From Chlorokybus atmophyticus (lineage: Eukaryota > Streptophyta > Chlorokybophyceae > Chlorokybales > Chlorokybaceae), in contig RHPI01000560.1 in the NCBI GenBank assembly GCA_009103225.1, forward strand, positions 107,465-171,464: 64,000 nucleotides of DNA, read 5' to 3'. Below are positions 27,311-44,819 of this stretch, piece by piece (the first letter of the stretch is position 1; the number at the start of each line of letters is the position of its first letter). The notes beneath the pieces were generated by a model, which saw nothing but the letters and a program-made list of their open reading frames with translations, had not been told where the DNA came from and did no database searches. Made by a program: the position numbers and the translations under genes.

Positions 27311-29418
27311 CGAGTGAGGAGGTCAGCTGGCATTCTCGGGATGTGAACGGGGGTATGATGCGCGTTTGTTCTGAGTGTCGTATCACGTGTATGAGTATGT
27401 GCACTAGTAAGGCAGCTGCGGGAGGATCCAGAGCTAGCATATATGCATGAGGGAAGCTACAACATGTGAAAGTGAAGAAAGTTGCAGCATCGTGAGGCCA
27501 TAACAATCTCGTGGACGACATCCTCCAGCAATGACGGGATGTGGCACGAAACACACCCGTGCAAAAGGCTGTCCTCGATTCGACGGAGGAGGAGTCCTCT
27601 TCTCGCACCACTCTTCACACAATCATAGTCCTCAGCACAGCGTACTGCCTACTCAACATAGAGGGGGAAGGCCCCTTTAACAGCTATCGTTAAGCACCCT
27701 TTACACAGTAGTGGGTATAAAGATCCCTACACAAATGATGTCTAGTAACAGCATCCTCTTTATATACCCATATCTGCTGCCTTCTATGGCAGACATGTGG
27801 CCAAGTGGCACTTGGCCTTATGTTAGCAGATGAACACCACATCAATCAGCTGGCTAAGTGCCGTTATTATGCATATGTGCAATGAAGTTGATCATCAATC
27901 AGCACGTGTGGCACACGTGCTGACCTCGGCCACATGCCCCTCTGCCACCTTAGGCTGTAGAACTACTGGTCAAGACATCATTTGACTTCTTGCAGTGCTT
28001 GCTTGCCATAGCACAGCACCCTTACGCAGATGATAGCAACGCGCAGTTGTCCTCATGAGGCAATATAATACACGTCACATCAAATGACATGCGTACCAAT
28101 CAGCCATGTGCTTGCTACAACTCAGTACTTGTATAGTCTTTTTCTTTATTTTGGGTACAATCCCTTGCCTATGGCGCTTAAGCTCGGGGGCTGGTTGCAA
28201 ACCGTAATCCATGTGCATTGTACACACACGGAAGGAGCAGACATCTGCAAACCTACTGTTAAGCCATACTTTGACAGGCAGTATCAAAAACGAGTCCAGT
28301 TGAAAGCTTTGCCTTTGAAAGCCTTGCCTATGGAGCGCGACATTATATGTTAAGTATTGTCACAGTGTGCTTGCAGAGATCTGATCTGAAACCTAACATT
28401 GCAAGACAGTTGACGTATCATATACCATATAAAACGCTTTGGAATTGCAATAAAACACTTGCTGTAAAAAGTCGTAATCATTTTTAGTAGTCTAGTTTTA
28501 TGTCCGCCAATAAGTCACACATGACGAAGCCATACCCCTAAAATCTTGAAAAAGACGCCACTTTTACATTTGCATGCAGCATTTTTAATATGCAGCACCT
28601 CTTCACTGTACGGAGTGTGTCTAGCCGTACTCTCCCACCAGTAGAACCGTAGCACCGCCAATGGCGGTGTCCGCCACTGCTTTACGGCATACACCTGTAC
28701 CCTAAAAGTCGCTAGCCAGATGATGCAACGGTCAATGAGTGCGCTGTGGCCTTTGCTTTTGCACATTGACCGAACAGCTGCCAATTTGTTCTGCCGGGGT
28801 GCGCTTGTTCACGAAAGCCTGCATGCCGATTGCTCGACCACATTTGTCCGGTGAGCAGCTTGCACTCATGCTCTTCCTCGATCTCATCATCGAACCCAGA
28901 CGACACCCTGACCCCTGGTTTCACCCGTTCATGGAAAAGATATGGCCTGCGAGGAAATCAAGATCAAAGGCCGCCAGCAGCAGTGCTGACCGCCAACAAG
29001 TTAGTGAGCCCGCTGAAAAACATATCCACACATGAACTTGTCGTGCGAGCTGCGAGGCTCTGCTGGTATGCATGTATGGAGCCGCGGTCAAGCACCAGCG
29101 CGACGTGGCGCATAGCCTATCATGCAACGGCTAATATCTGTCAACTCAAGCGAGTCCTTCGAGCTTGACATCAGCAGTAGAAGCGATAGCGTTTCTAGAC
29201 TCATGCGCTGATATCAACGGTGTGACTGCATGCGCCACGCAAGCACGCGGGACACCCCTTGGCGCGCGTAACGCGTTACGACACTTCTAGACGTGGCCGC
29301 CGGTGCGCTCGCCTTGGAGCGTAACGGCCGCGGGGATGACGTATTCCATGGTCCAGCAGATACGCGGTATATAGTCTTCTCTTTGCCATGAGCCTTAGCG
29401 TTGGCGAGGGTGTTGCGG
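27311..29418. other. Intergenic, no recognisable gene
   Basis: Downstream of the gag-protease relic and upstream of the sigma factor. 27640-27960 may still belong to the old element. A short perfect hairpin, AGCACGTG ... CACGTGCT, lies at 27901-27921. Around 28700-28950 both strands are open with acidic or basic proteins of unknown kind; I cannot choose between them. Confidence 0.4.
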
Positions 29419-31235
29419 ATGATGGCGGCAATGGCGGCGACAATGGCGATGTCTGCGATTACCAAGGGATTGCGTGGGGAGTTTAGGTCTGCATCTGCAC
29501 CGGCAGCGCTGTCGTCAGCGGCGGCGATGGTGACGGTGCCCTCGCTCAGGACAAACAGCAGGGTTGGCACCGCTGCCCGGGACGCTTTCTTGGCAGCGCA
29601 TGTTCAGCGGGTTTGCGCTGTGGCTGGCTCTGCGCCAAGTCAGGTGTGTTCATGATCAAAGGCAGTCTGTCTCACATACAATTCAGTCTGGCTGATGGAT
29701 TAGCTGTTGGCTCTTGAGTCAGAGTCTGTAACAGGTTGAACATCGTTTGCCTCATCCTCTAGTTTTTGAACATAAGCTGCCATCAATTTGTAGCATGTTG
29801 TGTTGATGCTTGCATAATCGTGTACCAGCGAGCTTAACGCAGTTTCATTCTACCAGGTGTCGACAATGACAGTTGAGACATCACGCACGGCGGTCATTGA
29901 TCCGCCCTCCACCTCTGCACGCACGCCTGTTGTGAGGGGGCGAACAGTGGTTCGCCGGCGCCGCCTGGCCCGCAGGGCTGTGAGCCTGGAAAGGCAGCTT
30001 AGTCACATGCGCTCAGCAAGCCGGATGCGCTTCGGTGGAGTTGATGAGAGGAGTGGCAGTGGTGAGTCTGTTGAGGAGGTGGAGGAGGCGATCGCCGCTG
30101 CTGTGACGGAGGCTGCTGTGAAGGAGCAGTTGGAGAGACAATTCGCACACTCTGTTAGCACCTCACACCAGTCTCCACGCAGCAACAACTCACCATCGTC
30201 ACTGTACAGCAATACGCAGCTACTCACGGCTGAAGAAGAGGTCGCCCTGAGCCAAAAGATTCAACGCCGAAGGGTGAGTAAAGCAGTGTTGTTGTTGCCG
30301 CAGGAGGATGTGTTCATTTTGTTTATTCAACAGTTGTCGTGGAAGTTTTCATATTAAGTCATGTTGTCTGCGCTCAGGTGTTGGAAGAGACAAAGCAGCA
30401 GTTGGTGGAGCAGTTGGGGAGGGAGCCGTTGCTGGAAGAGTGGGCGATGTTCTTGCAGATGAAACCCACTGACTTGAAGCTGCAGCTGGACGAGGCAAAG
30501 GCTGCGAGGGATGAGTTGGTCCAGCGCAATGTGCGGCTAGTGGCCTCAGTTGCAAGAAAGTATGTTACAGCTTCACCACATTTTACCTATGACGATCTCT
30601 GCCAAGAGGGCACCATAGGGCTCATGCGCGCGGCGGAACTTTATGATGGCAAGCGGGGTTTTCGCTTCTCCACGTTTGCACATTGGTGGATTAGGCGAGG
30701 CATTCAGCGGGCACTTTCCGACACAGGCAGGACCATCAGGCTGCCGGTGTGGATGAATGAGTTTGTTGACAAGGTGCGGTCGGCGAGGATTGCTGTCACG
30801 CAACAGCTTGCACGTGAGCCCACTGTGGACGAGATTGCCCAACATCTCGGTGTTACACGCGAGCGCGTGCAGTTTGTGTACAAAGTAGCCCGCCAACCAA
30901 CCTCCCTGGACTCCGTAGTCTACCACAACGACTCCTCCCAGATCCTCCTCATTGACACCATTTCAGATGAGGACGAGAGTGCAGATGATCTCAATGATGC
31001 TGACATAGACTTCCTCAAGATGGATCTGGAGGACCTGCTGGACACACTCAAGCCTCGAGAGGGTGCGGTGCTACGCATGCGCTACGGTCTCGATGATGGC
31101 AGGAGTAAGAGTTGGGATGAGATAGCAAGCAAGTTGGAGTTCACACCGCAGACCATCCGCAGAGATGAGAAGTCTGGGTTGAAGAAGCTACGGCACCCGC
31201 AGAGGGCTAGCTATCTCAAGACTTACCTGGTGTAG
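29419..31235 (+). CDS. SIG: Plastid RNA polymerase sigma factor
   Basis: A sigma-70 family factor that directs the bacterial-type plastid RNA polymerase (PEP) to promoters. Three exons: 29419-29643, 29857-30273, 30378-31235 (499 aa), phase 0 throughout. Exon 1 is Met/Ala/Arg-rich, fitting a plastid transit peptide. Core: NVRLVASVARKY (region 2.1), DLCQEGTIGLMRAAELYDG (2.2), FRFSTFAHWWIRRGIQRAL (2.3-2.4), RTIRLPVWM (3.0), then region 4 with LKPREGAVLRMRYGLDDG and SWDEIASKLEFTPQTIRRDE. The -10-binding aromatic residues of region 2 are kept. Exon 3 holds nearly the whole conserved part. Start: the first of two consecutive ATGs in frame; an upstream ATG at 29388 is out of frame. Green algae often have a single sigma factor, so this may be the only one. 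Confidence 0.94.
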
Positions 31236-32317
31236 ACTGTACGCTGCTAGAGTGCAGGTGTAGAGTGTGTATTGCTAGCCACCAGTTGTTGAGCTGGACA
31301 CTGTAGCAGTACTGCTGAGTAGATTATCTGGCAGATATATAATCACATTAGTGTACATCATTAATGCTTGAAGTAAGCTGGCGGGTTGGTTGATCTGCAT
31401 ACATACCTCTCTAGTGCTGTTAGTGGTTAGACCTCAAAGATGCTGTAAGACACGTCTCCAAACAGTGTAAACAGATAATAACAGCAACAGCAAGTGCTGC
31501 TTGCTATGCCAGGATCAGATATGTTGCGTTTGCATACACTCTTGCTGTCAGTGGTGAAGAGGAAGTTGCCATATTCACTGCAGCATGCTTCCCTCATGCT
31601 GTAAGTAGCTAGATTTGAGAGACGCGTTGTAAGTCACAACATTAGAAACAAAAGTGTGAAAACAGATAATAAGGTCAACTGGAAGTGATGCTGACTGTGC
31701 CAGTACCGGATAATTTCAACTTAGTCACTCGCTATCAGTGGTGAAGGGGAATGTCAACTTGGCTTCACTCTCGCTGTCATGGTGAAGGGGGAATCTGAAG
31801 TTACTGCAGCCTCTGTTTGCGCATTGGTTTTGCAGTGTATGTTGAGTATAAAAGTTGCCAGTGTCTGTTGATAAAAATGTGGGGTTGTATCTACATGTGT
31901 AAAAGCTTTCTCTATTTGCATCTCACATCCACAAGTTTGCCTCTGCCTGCTATAGCTCATGTACAATCATGAGGTATTGGAGCATTGTACCAGAAACTCA
32001 CTTTGTGCAAGTCGTGCAGTATTGGTAATTGTTGCTGCGGGGTCTTTGTTGCTGCAGGGCAAAATTAAACAATCGGTTTGCTTGCTGGGGCACTCCTAGC
32101 AGGCAAAGGTTGTAGGCCCTTAGTCGTTGGCTATGGTCTGGCAACTGCTACAGCAACTAGCGCAGTACCGAACCCAGGGAACCATATGTGTACAGTTATA
32201 GGTATATCCGCAGTTGGTGACAATGCTTGCTCTGCCCCTTGCCTTGAAAACTGCCAAGTATGTGACGGGGAATAGCACGAGTGCAAAACTTTTGACTTTT
32301 GACTCGAGTTGAGTTGT
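31236..32317. other. 3' region with degenerate tandem repeat
   Basis: No gene. Between about 31440 and 31790 an approximately 160-190 bp unit recurs in decayed form: AAACAGATAATAA and CTGTCAGTGGTGAAG-like phrases appear two or three times in the same order. Otherwise featureless. Confidence 0.45.
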
Positions 32318-32981
32318 TCAGACGCGCTGCAGATCAATATGGGTGATACCAAACTCGGTGCGCCCGAGGTTGCCTGTCTGGGTCTCGTCATTGATGTGGG
32401 CTTGGACTCCCCACAGACGGCTCTCTCGCAGGCTGTTCCTGGCGGGCCCACCAGCACCGAGGACGTGGTCACGCGTGATGGGTCCTCCAACTCTCGCGCC
32501 ACCTCCCGCGCGGTCAACCATCCGTCCCTCGAGGCGAGTAGATGGACCTGAACGCACACGTACGCATCGTTGGTGTCAGCTACCACACAGCAGCCAGCCA
32601 CTGGTGGTCTCCGTCATCAAGTGAAGGCTGCAACCACTTGACAGCTCACAAAGCAAGCCGAGCTCTTGCTCGCATTGTGTTACACACTGTAAGCTTAGGT
32701 GTTGTGCGCAGTGCAACAGCAGCACAGAACAACACAACATAACACGACGCAAGACAACACAACACGCACCCTTCCAAGGGGGGAGAGTGACCAGGAGGAG
32801 CCCGGACCGGAGAAGAGCGGTGCCGTCTGGCTGCTGAAGGGCGGTGGAGTCGCTCATGTGGACGGCCACCCTGGTCACGCGCTTGGTTGCGGCGCAGAGA
32901 TGCGGAGCCGTAGGAAGGCGTGGCTCGGCGGCGACGTATTCGATGCCGTTGACGCCGGAGGGGTTGTACGACGGGTTATGC
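32318..32981 (-). CDS. Unrecognised protein, two 3' exons
   Basis: Exons 32981-32770 and 32547-32318 join in phase 1 (donor gtgcgt, acceptor gttcag) to give about 146 residues ending at a TGA. The sequence reads like a folded protein: NPSGVNGIEYVAAEPRLP, CAATKRVTRVAVHMSD, LLLVTLPPWKGPSTRL, RLWGVQAHINDE and RTEFGITHIDLQRV. I do not know the family. The 5' end is missing, since a stop lies just before the first exon's acceptor. A plus-strand frame over the same DNA is also open (to 33041) and cannot be fully excluded. Confidence 0.4.
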
Positions 32982-34284
32982 CTGGATCACAGGGTCCTGG
33001 GTCAGACAACCATCGCCGCTGCTCCATACGAAGCTGCCTGAAACACCAACCCTGCACATGATACTATGTGCATACACGTAGTGCCCTGCAAGCACAAGTG
33101 CAGTACCACTCGCATATGGAGCTTGGTATGGTTGGTATGCGTAGTGATAAAGGTTTTCTAACTACTTGAGTGTCTTACACAAGACAATATGGGATGCATA
33201 CGCAGTCAGCAACTAGCCTCACGAAAGTGTTCTGCGTGTCAACATGTGTTCACTCGTGTAACGGTATAGTACACTGGCAGCTTGCAATCAGTTGTGGAGA
33301 CATCCTCCACACATTATCACTGTATTATGATGGTGGAAAGCTATTCAACTATGCAAGGGGGCTTTATCAGCATGCAAGGGTGTCGGTGACAAAGACGGTG
33401 CGCAGGTCTAGCACCTACTGCACCGCCCCTGTGCTGATGATGATTGAAAGGCTGCCACGCCTGCATACGCACCTGGCTGGGAAAAACGCTCGCACCTGTG
33501 CATGAATACGTGTGTATCAGTGAAATATTGCGTGTGTGCGCATATGAGCGCATGGCCTGAGTGCATGTGTATGAGATGTATGAAGATGGGCGTGTGCATG
33601 GAAGCGCACATGCACATCACGCGCAATTGTGGATGGGCCGTTAGATGTGCTGGCCCGTTGCGGATGCTCTAGAGGTCACGCTATTGCATGCTGTGCAATC
33701 ATTTGTAGAGTACCCAAGCTCAAAGTGCACATGAGCAGGTTGAGTGTGACATACAACTGTAAAGAAAGTTGTTGTGCACAAGTTCAAGCCGCCTACATGA
33801 TATGGAGACAACGATGGAGACAACCACGACTACACAAGCTGGAAATGACAATGGCATTGGTTCATATCGGATATAAACTCGACAACACATACAAGTTCTG
33901 CCTACATGCCATACAATATTATGCAATGAACGCAATCAGACCTGTGAGTGAATCAAGACTTTTGCTTTGAGAGTCACGCTACTTGCGACTGATCCAGCGA
34001 CTATAGCTACGCGCACTATACCTACGCGCACGAACAAGTAACACAGACAATCACGTGGCTACTGAAATATGTAGCAAAACATGTTCTTTTTTCTGATACT
34101 ACCAAAAGGATAAACCACAAGATGTACGACTTATTTATTGGTTTGTAGCAGCGCAATTACCATTCCAATTCGCAAAAGACTCGTGCTGTCTTGCAGCAGC
34201 GCAGCCCCCCTTTCATGCAGAATTCACGTGGTCACGAAGATGGGAGTAAAATCTCTTCGGGGCAGGTGTTGAACTCCAGTAACT
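32982..34284. other. Intergenic, no recognisable gene
   Basis: This should contain the missing 5' exons of the minus-strand gene at 32.3-33.0 kb, but none could be identified. No repeat or RNA gene seen. Confidence 0.4.
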
Positions 34285-38112
<3,828 letters not shown>

Positions 38113-38736
38113 TTGTCCTGCGTAAAAGACCTGCTCAGACAATGCTCACTCTGTTCCAGTAGCAGCTTACAAGCCGCATCAAGGAAGCGCACACACCCAC
38201 TTGCACGCATGCAGACGCATGCACGCACACACGCACAAACACACGCCCACAACCAAACCTCCCCACCCCCACACTTCTCTGCTTACACATACAGAGCCTC
38301 TGTGCTGAGCGCTGCACGTACCTTCGAATATGGTTGCCGCTGAAGAAGAGATCAAGCCTGGAGCGCGCAGACTGACTCGCCGCTTACACGAATGTTGGAG
38401 CTATTCCCCACATGTGCTTGGGCCAAGCTATATGCTCGGCATCCATCCACCAGCAAAGCGCTGAGCGCGGCGCTTGTAGCTGTTGAGAATCCTGTCAGCA
38501 GCTCACTTATGACATGGCGTAAGTCACATCAACACGCGTGTTATGCATGTCGTACCGCTGGTACCCACTACCGCCGAGTTTCATTCAGCCTGCTTCGCTG
38601 GTTGTTCAGCCGCTGAAAACTCAGGCATGCGGCATGCAGCATACCGCTAAAGTTTCTTCACACCTACCTTGAAAGCGGATGGCCCGAACTGCACAACCCA
38701 CCAACTGCTTGTGCAACGTTGTAGGCAATCTGCAAG

Positions 38737-38950
<214 letters not shown>

Positions 38951-40383
38951 CATGCTATCCTTAATGACTAAAACCAAGCAAGCGGCCTATTATTATTGCG
39001 TTCATATGGCATTACAAGGCATTGATGTACTGCCACACAATTGTACGTGCAACGCGTACGCAATGTGTACTTGTGTGCTGCCGTACCGAGCACACACCAA
39101 GAACGCTTAGAAACGGAGATTTGGTAAGGTCATGGATGGCGTGGCACTGACAAAACCATGTTGTCCTTGCAGCTGGGTTCCTACTTCACGGCTGTTTTTA
39201 CACAACCTGCATGGTAGCTTGCCGCACCAACCGTGTGCAAACTCAGCGAAGCGCCTTCCATCCACCGTCATGTGTGACAGGACAGCAGCGCAGCCTTGAG
39301 CGGCCTCCTCCGCCTCCGCCTCCGCCGCCGCCTCCTCCTCCGCCGCCGCCGCCGGCACAGCCAGCTACCATACCACGGAGCATCTTATGGGTCACATCAC
39401 TCAGAAGCGTCATCAGGCGCTTATAGCCTGCAGATGTGCCTGTGTTGCAATCACCCAGATTATGCTACACACATTTCTACCTTAGATGTTATGCGAGTGA
39501 ATCAGATTCACTACGCCGACAAGAATCTATAGTGCATTTGTAGTGCAGGGACAGAAGGTTTGTCATTATCATTGTGTTAAGTTCTTGTGTGCTGTGAGTT
39601 ATGCGCTCTGTTTATTGCATGATATGCGTCAGGGTGCATGACTGCAGCAACGTGTGATTGCAGAAGTAATAGATAAGTAGTAACCTATATTTTGATTTAA
39701 ACAAGTTATTGCGCCTTGGGTATGACTCGATGATTAAGGTAGTTGAAGTATTTTTAGAGACATATCATGCATGTGCATTATTCATTATACGCAGCAATGA
39801 CTGTTATATTCAAAGATCTTGCATGCTTTAATATGATGATGTGTAATGCGCTGATAGCAACATAAAAATCACACATTCAAACATATTTGTGTATTGGAGG
39901 CATTAAGGTGTAAGATTTCCCTTCAATCATACACTCATACAATGCATGCTTTATGCTCGATTAAGTTGTAAGCAGCTATTGCAATTGCTTTCGGATTTTT
40001 GCTATTGTTCACCTTCAGTAGCACAATTGGAACAAATCGTGTGGTCACATTATTGCAAATTTAATTGTGCATGCTGTAACATGACGTTTGATTATAAAAC
40101 TGTTTAAATAGCCGATGTTCAAAGCATCCAGAGGCATCATGCCTCTATAATCTTCTCATCCCCTTGTTTAATACGGTTGGTTTCGCATGGTCTCATGCGT
40201 TTGCTGTGGTTGTGCTTTGGGCTTCATTTTCAACATTGCCGCTGTTAGGTTGATTATCCGCCTGCTGTTGCGGGGGGGCTTGTTTGCTCGTATGAAACGC
40301 TCGTGCTGACCTCCTGCTATCACGACATGGGCGTTGCTCGCCGCCTACCTTGTGTCTCCATCAGTGTGAAGGGGCTGAAAGCT

Positions 40384-40432
40384 AGGAAGCATGTGCAGCG
40401 CACAAATATATACGTGCGCTTTGCATGCTTCC
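40384..40432. repeat. Imperfect hairpin, 20 bp arms
   Basis: AGGAAGCATGTGCAGCGCAC faces an arm whose complement differs at three central bases; the loop is AT-rich. Another member of the hairpin set, intergenic. Confidence 0.75.
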
Positions 40433-40802
40433 TTGCATAGCGCACATATATACTTGGGCAAGAGAGGGGCGCAAAGAGGGAGGGGCAGATGTAGAGGGCG
40501 CAATGCCTGGCAATGATCACACCTCTACCTTCAAGGCCAACGGTTGGCCATGCGCTTCAAGCATACAAGCGACTTGGACGGATAACGCGCTATAGCCGCC
40601 GGGCTAAGTCCGCGCGCCCTAGCCGCACTTGTACCCCTGCGAGCAATAGGCACAAAACAAAGACCCTGCAGCTGAAGCTGCAGTTGTTGCAATTAGGCGA
40701 TGCAGGCAAATACCGGGGCGGTGTGGGAGTACAATTGCTGGGGCTTGTGATCACACACAGAGCCTCACGACGCATATGCCTAAGACTGGCGCTCAAGTCA
40801 TT

Positions 40803-40848
40803 TGTGGGTGAGCATCACACGCTATCATAGCGTGTGACGCTCACCTAC
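40803..40848. repeat. Near-perfect hairpin, about 20 bp arms
   Basis: Arms reading GGTGAGCATCACACGCT and its complement differ by one base in the core, with a very short loop near 40824-40827. Intergenic. Confidence 0.85.
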
Positions 40849-42159
40849 AGCGCTCATCGCCACAGTGTCACCCTTCCCACAATCCACCACAAACATGGGT
40901 CATCACTTCAAATGATACCCTGGCTTGGTTAAATGGCTCAGCTAGTAGTATTAACAGCCTAGAGAGCAGGTCCCGCATGCACGCACGCACGTATTCATGG
41001 CCGAGCCATGTACATGTACATACAGCCATAAAGTAGGCTCCTCGCATGAAGTTCACAAACAACCCACATACCACAACCGATCAAACACTCATGCAAGCCA
41101 GCATGCATCATCACAATATATGTGTTACACATTGCATTTTGCATTGATAAGCTTTGAGCATGCAAGTGTTGTGTAATCATATAGACATGTGAACCATACA
41201 TTAAGCCCCCACGGCGTGCTAGATACTACCGTGAAACATATGTAATATATGTATTACATTTTGTGTGCAATCAGTTCCCACTTTATGCCCATCTTCATCG
41301 GTAACCACTAAACGTATATTTCAACAGGTGGCTCATGTTGCTGCATGATAAATGAGCTTCCCAAGCATTGGCACGTGCTGATGCTTGGAAAACCTATGCT
41401 GTGCACAGCATGCAAAGCCAACTACAAGGCAAACGGTCAGACAGGCAAGAGCACTCAATTATGCTGGCAGAAACCAAGCTAAGTGCGCGCGCTATGTGCT
41501 TGAGGTGAGCAGAGGGGCCGCCGCGGGGGTGAGGAGCAGCAATGTGGGGGAGGGGCGGGTGAAGCAAGTTCAAGGTGGCAAGGCAAGCATACCTGTGCGC
41601 ACAAGGCTGGAGGTAAGGACGGTAGCTTGTATCGCAGCAACGCACAGCAGCAAGGCAGGGCGACGGGTGATGGGCGGTGATGCTGTGTTGTGGCATGTAA
41701 TGCAAACAATGCAGCTGCTATGGCGGGGAGGTTGTAGTGATTTGATGAGACTTATAAGACCCGTATGGGTTGTGTGCTGTGAAAGGCTGCAGGCAATGCA
41801 CTATGAATTGCCGTTGTTTGGACAGTAGTTGTTATGAAATGAGGGGTTTCCACTAGGTCCCATCCGCAAAAGCCGCTGATGGTTGAGGATTTCACATGGA
41901 ACTACGCTACAATTGTAACAGTAGTAAAGTCATATCGATCAGTTAGCAGTTTGAGAGTCCACAGTGGTTAGTAATTGGTTCAGCAGGCACGGCACAAGGC
42001 ATCAGCTTACATCGCATGCATGCATGTGCGGGCAGACACTCCGGTCTGCTCCCCACACATATGCGTAACCACTCACCTCACTCACCTATGCAGAGCTTTT
42101 GCACTTATTCGGCACCATCACATACAACAGCTGGTAGGTCATGTCATACCTGCAGCCCT

Positions 42160-42830
42160 ACATCATATACATCGTCGCTCTCAGCTTGCCCAGCAGCACT
42201 CGCAAGTGATAGCCATCAGCCACCATATCTTGTAACAATTACACCATCTCCTACATAATGTGTTCTTGCAAGCTGCAAATGCGTATGAACCTTACCGATT
42301 GTGACACCACCACTCCCAACTTTGCTGATTAAGAGATGAGACTGTCCGGTGTGGTGCCCTTCGTTTTGGCAAGTATATGAACGGAGCAGTGTTAAGTTCA
42401 TTGTACACACGTGTGCATAGCTCAAGGACTGGTGCTTGAAAATCTGTCAAGTTCAAGAAAGGAATTGCAACTCCCAGAGCTGTCTGAGTCCGTGTGAGCA
42501 TGTGCCGCATCTTGCGGGTATAGGCCTCCCCCCGGTGCTACTGGGTTGAGGTACTGACAAGTAGTGATTTTCAGGAGGTTCACCACCAGCAAGTCGTCCA
42601 GATATCTCAGGACGTTCATGGCATGGAACCTCAAGGCCAAAGATTTTTGCCCACTCGCCACCAATCTGTGCATGAAGTCTAGCTCATAGGCTAGTAAGCC
42701 GTAATTGCCTATAGGTATACCATTGACCTATTGGTGCGGTTGGGTTTGTTCTGTCTGCACAAGAAGTTATGCAAAACAAATTGCAACATGTGATGCAAAT
42801 TCTGTGCTATAAACACTTTGGTTAGACACT
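42160..42830 (-). pseudogene. Decayed reverse transcriptase fragment
   Basis: Read on the minus strand, four pieces in three frames line up in order with the second half of a mobile-element reverse transcriptase: MLQFVLHNFLCRQNK, then (frame change) VNGIPIGNYGLLAYELDF and RYLDDLLVVN (YLDD catalytic box near 42592-42606), then (frame change) TQTALGVAIPFLNLTDF and LCTRVYNELNTAPFIY, then (frame change) SQSVRFIRICSLQEHI with stops behind it. The order GIPxG, YxDD, FLxL, TxxYxK, SQxxRxxRxC is that of a reverse transcriptase group common in aquatic eukaryotes. Frameshifts and stops mean it is dead. The part carrying YLDD is duplicated in the next copy at about 43698-43850. The flanking element ends were not found. 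Confidence 0.72.
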
Positions 42831-44819
42831 CATGGATGCATTGGTTGGCGCACAAAGGGTCACTGGGTAGCCACTTGCAAGTAGCAAGCTACCTCATGAA
42901 CCAAGCACGATGCACTTAGCCTGCAATTACACGTTATGCATGCGCATGCATGTCCTGTATTTGATGTACACTTACAACATGGTGTGCAAATTGTCAACTC
43001 AACCACCTGTACCATAATAGCCCACACCTGACTGCTAACACCTGCAACTCATAAGACTACAATCAAACGCTAAATTAGCAAGTACGAGGCATGCAAAGAA
43101 AAGAAACTTACCAAAAAGGTACCCACTTAACGTCAGCCCATGCACTCCGCAATGAGTACTTCCGCGACAAGTACAGAGGTACTTGCAGACTCCCCTCCCA
43201 TTGTTGCTGCTGTGAGAGTGACTTGTTGTGCTGGGTTTGGCATAACCTTTTGACTGTACTGTATGTGTGAGAGAATGCATACTACTCCCCACCAAATAGG
43301 CTAGCAAGACATCTCCCAAGTAATCAGAGGGCATATACTTCACGGATGTATTGCACAATTTCTACTACGGTAACAACCCACTCAAAATCACAACGGGGAG
43401 CTGGAGAAAGGCAGTCAGCCAAGCCAGGTGGGTGCTCGACCGCAAATGGCTGCCTTCTGAAGTTGGGCTACAAAGATGTACACTTGTATCTAACCGTCTG
43501 TGTGCAACAATAATGTAACAAAATTGCTCGTTCTCTCCTCGTGTATCTCACACTTGCAGTTGGACTGTCCCCCTTGCCGACCATGTCAGCAGCAGCGGCC
43601 AGCCGACGGGGGGATGGAGATGGCGGAAAATTGCCTAGTATTTACAGTTTTCCAAAACCTATGCAGCGGCCACATTGACACTGGTAACTGGATTGTTAGG
43701 AGGTTCACCACCAGCAAGTCGTCCAGATATCTCAGGACGTTCATGGCATGGAACCTCAAGGCCAAAGATTTTTGCCCACTCGCCACCAATCTGTGCATGA
43801 AGTCTAGCTCATAGGCTAGTAAGCCGTAATTGCCTATAGGTATACCATTGACCTATTGGTGCGGTTGGGTTTGTTCTGTCTGCACAAGAAGTTATGCAAA
43901 ACAAATTGCAACATGTGATGCAAATTCTGTGCTATAAACACTTTGGTTAGACACTCATGGATGCATTGGTTGGCGCACAAAGGGTCACTGGGTAGCCACT
44001 TGCAAGTAGCAAGCTACCTCATGAACCAAGCACGATGCACTTAGCCTGCAATTACACGTTATGCATGCGCATGCATGTCCTGTATTTGATGTACACTTAC
44101 AACATGGTGTGCAAATTGTCAACTCAACCACCTGTACCATAATAGCCCACACCTGACTGCTAACACCTGCAACTCATAAGACTACAATCAAACGCTAAAT
44201 TAGCAAGTACGAGGCATGCAAAGAAAAGAAACTTACCAAAAAGGTACCCACTTAACGTCAGCCCATGCACTCCGCAATGAGTACTTCCGCGACAAGTACA
44301 GAGGTACTTGCAGACTCCCCTCCCATTGTTGCTGCTGTGAGAGTGACTTGTTGTGCTGGGTTTGGCATAACCTTTTGACTGTACTGTATGTGTGAGAGAA
44401 TGCATACTACTCCCCACCAAATAGGCTAGCAAGACATCTCCCAAGTAATCAGAGGGCATATACTTCACGGATGTATTGCACAATTTCTACTACGGTAACA
44501 ACCCACTCAAAATCACAACGGGGAGCTGGAGAAAGGCAGTCAGCCAAGCCAGGTGGGTGCTCGACCGCAAATGGCTGCCTTCTGAAGTTGGGCTACAAAG
44601 ATGTACACTTGTATCTAACCGTCTGTGTGCAACAATAATGTAACAAAATTGCTCGTTCTCTCCTCGTGTATCTCACACTTGCAGTTGGACTGTCCCCCTT
44701 GCCGACATGTCAGCAGCAGCGGCCAGCCGACGGGGGGATGGAGATGGCGGAAAATTGCCTAGTATTTACAGTTTTCCAAAACCTATGCAGCGGCCACATT
44801 GACACTGGTAACTGGATTG
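42573..44819. repeat. 1.12 kb tandem duplication
   Basis: Copy 1 is 42573-43695 and copy 2 is 43698-44819, joined by a two-base filler (tt). I saw one difference, a missing C in copy 2 (gaccatg versus gacatg). The left end lies in the reverse transcriptase relic, just after its YLDD box; the right end lies in the last exon of GLK. The duplicated unit includes an open minus-strand frame (43035-43358 and 44160-44483) of unknown meaning. The near identity implies a very recent event or an assembly error. Confidence 0.93.

Noticed and set aside
32844-33041. Plus-strand frame ending APYEAA
   Set aside because: Protein-like, but the minus strand gives two exons with proper splice sites and matching phase over the same area. 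Not fully excluded.
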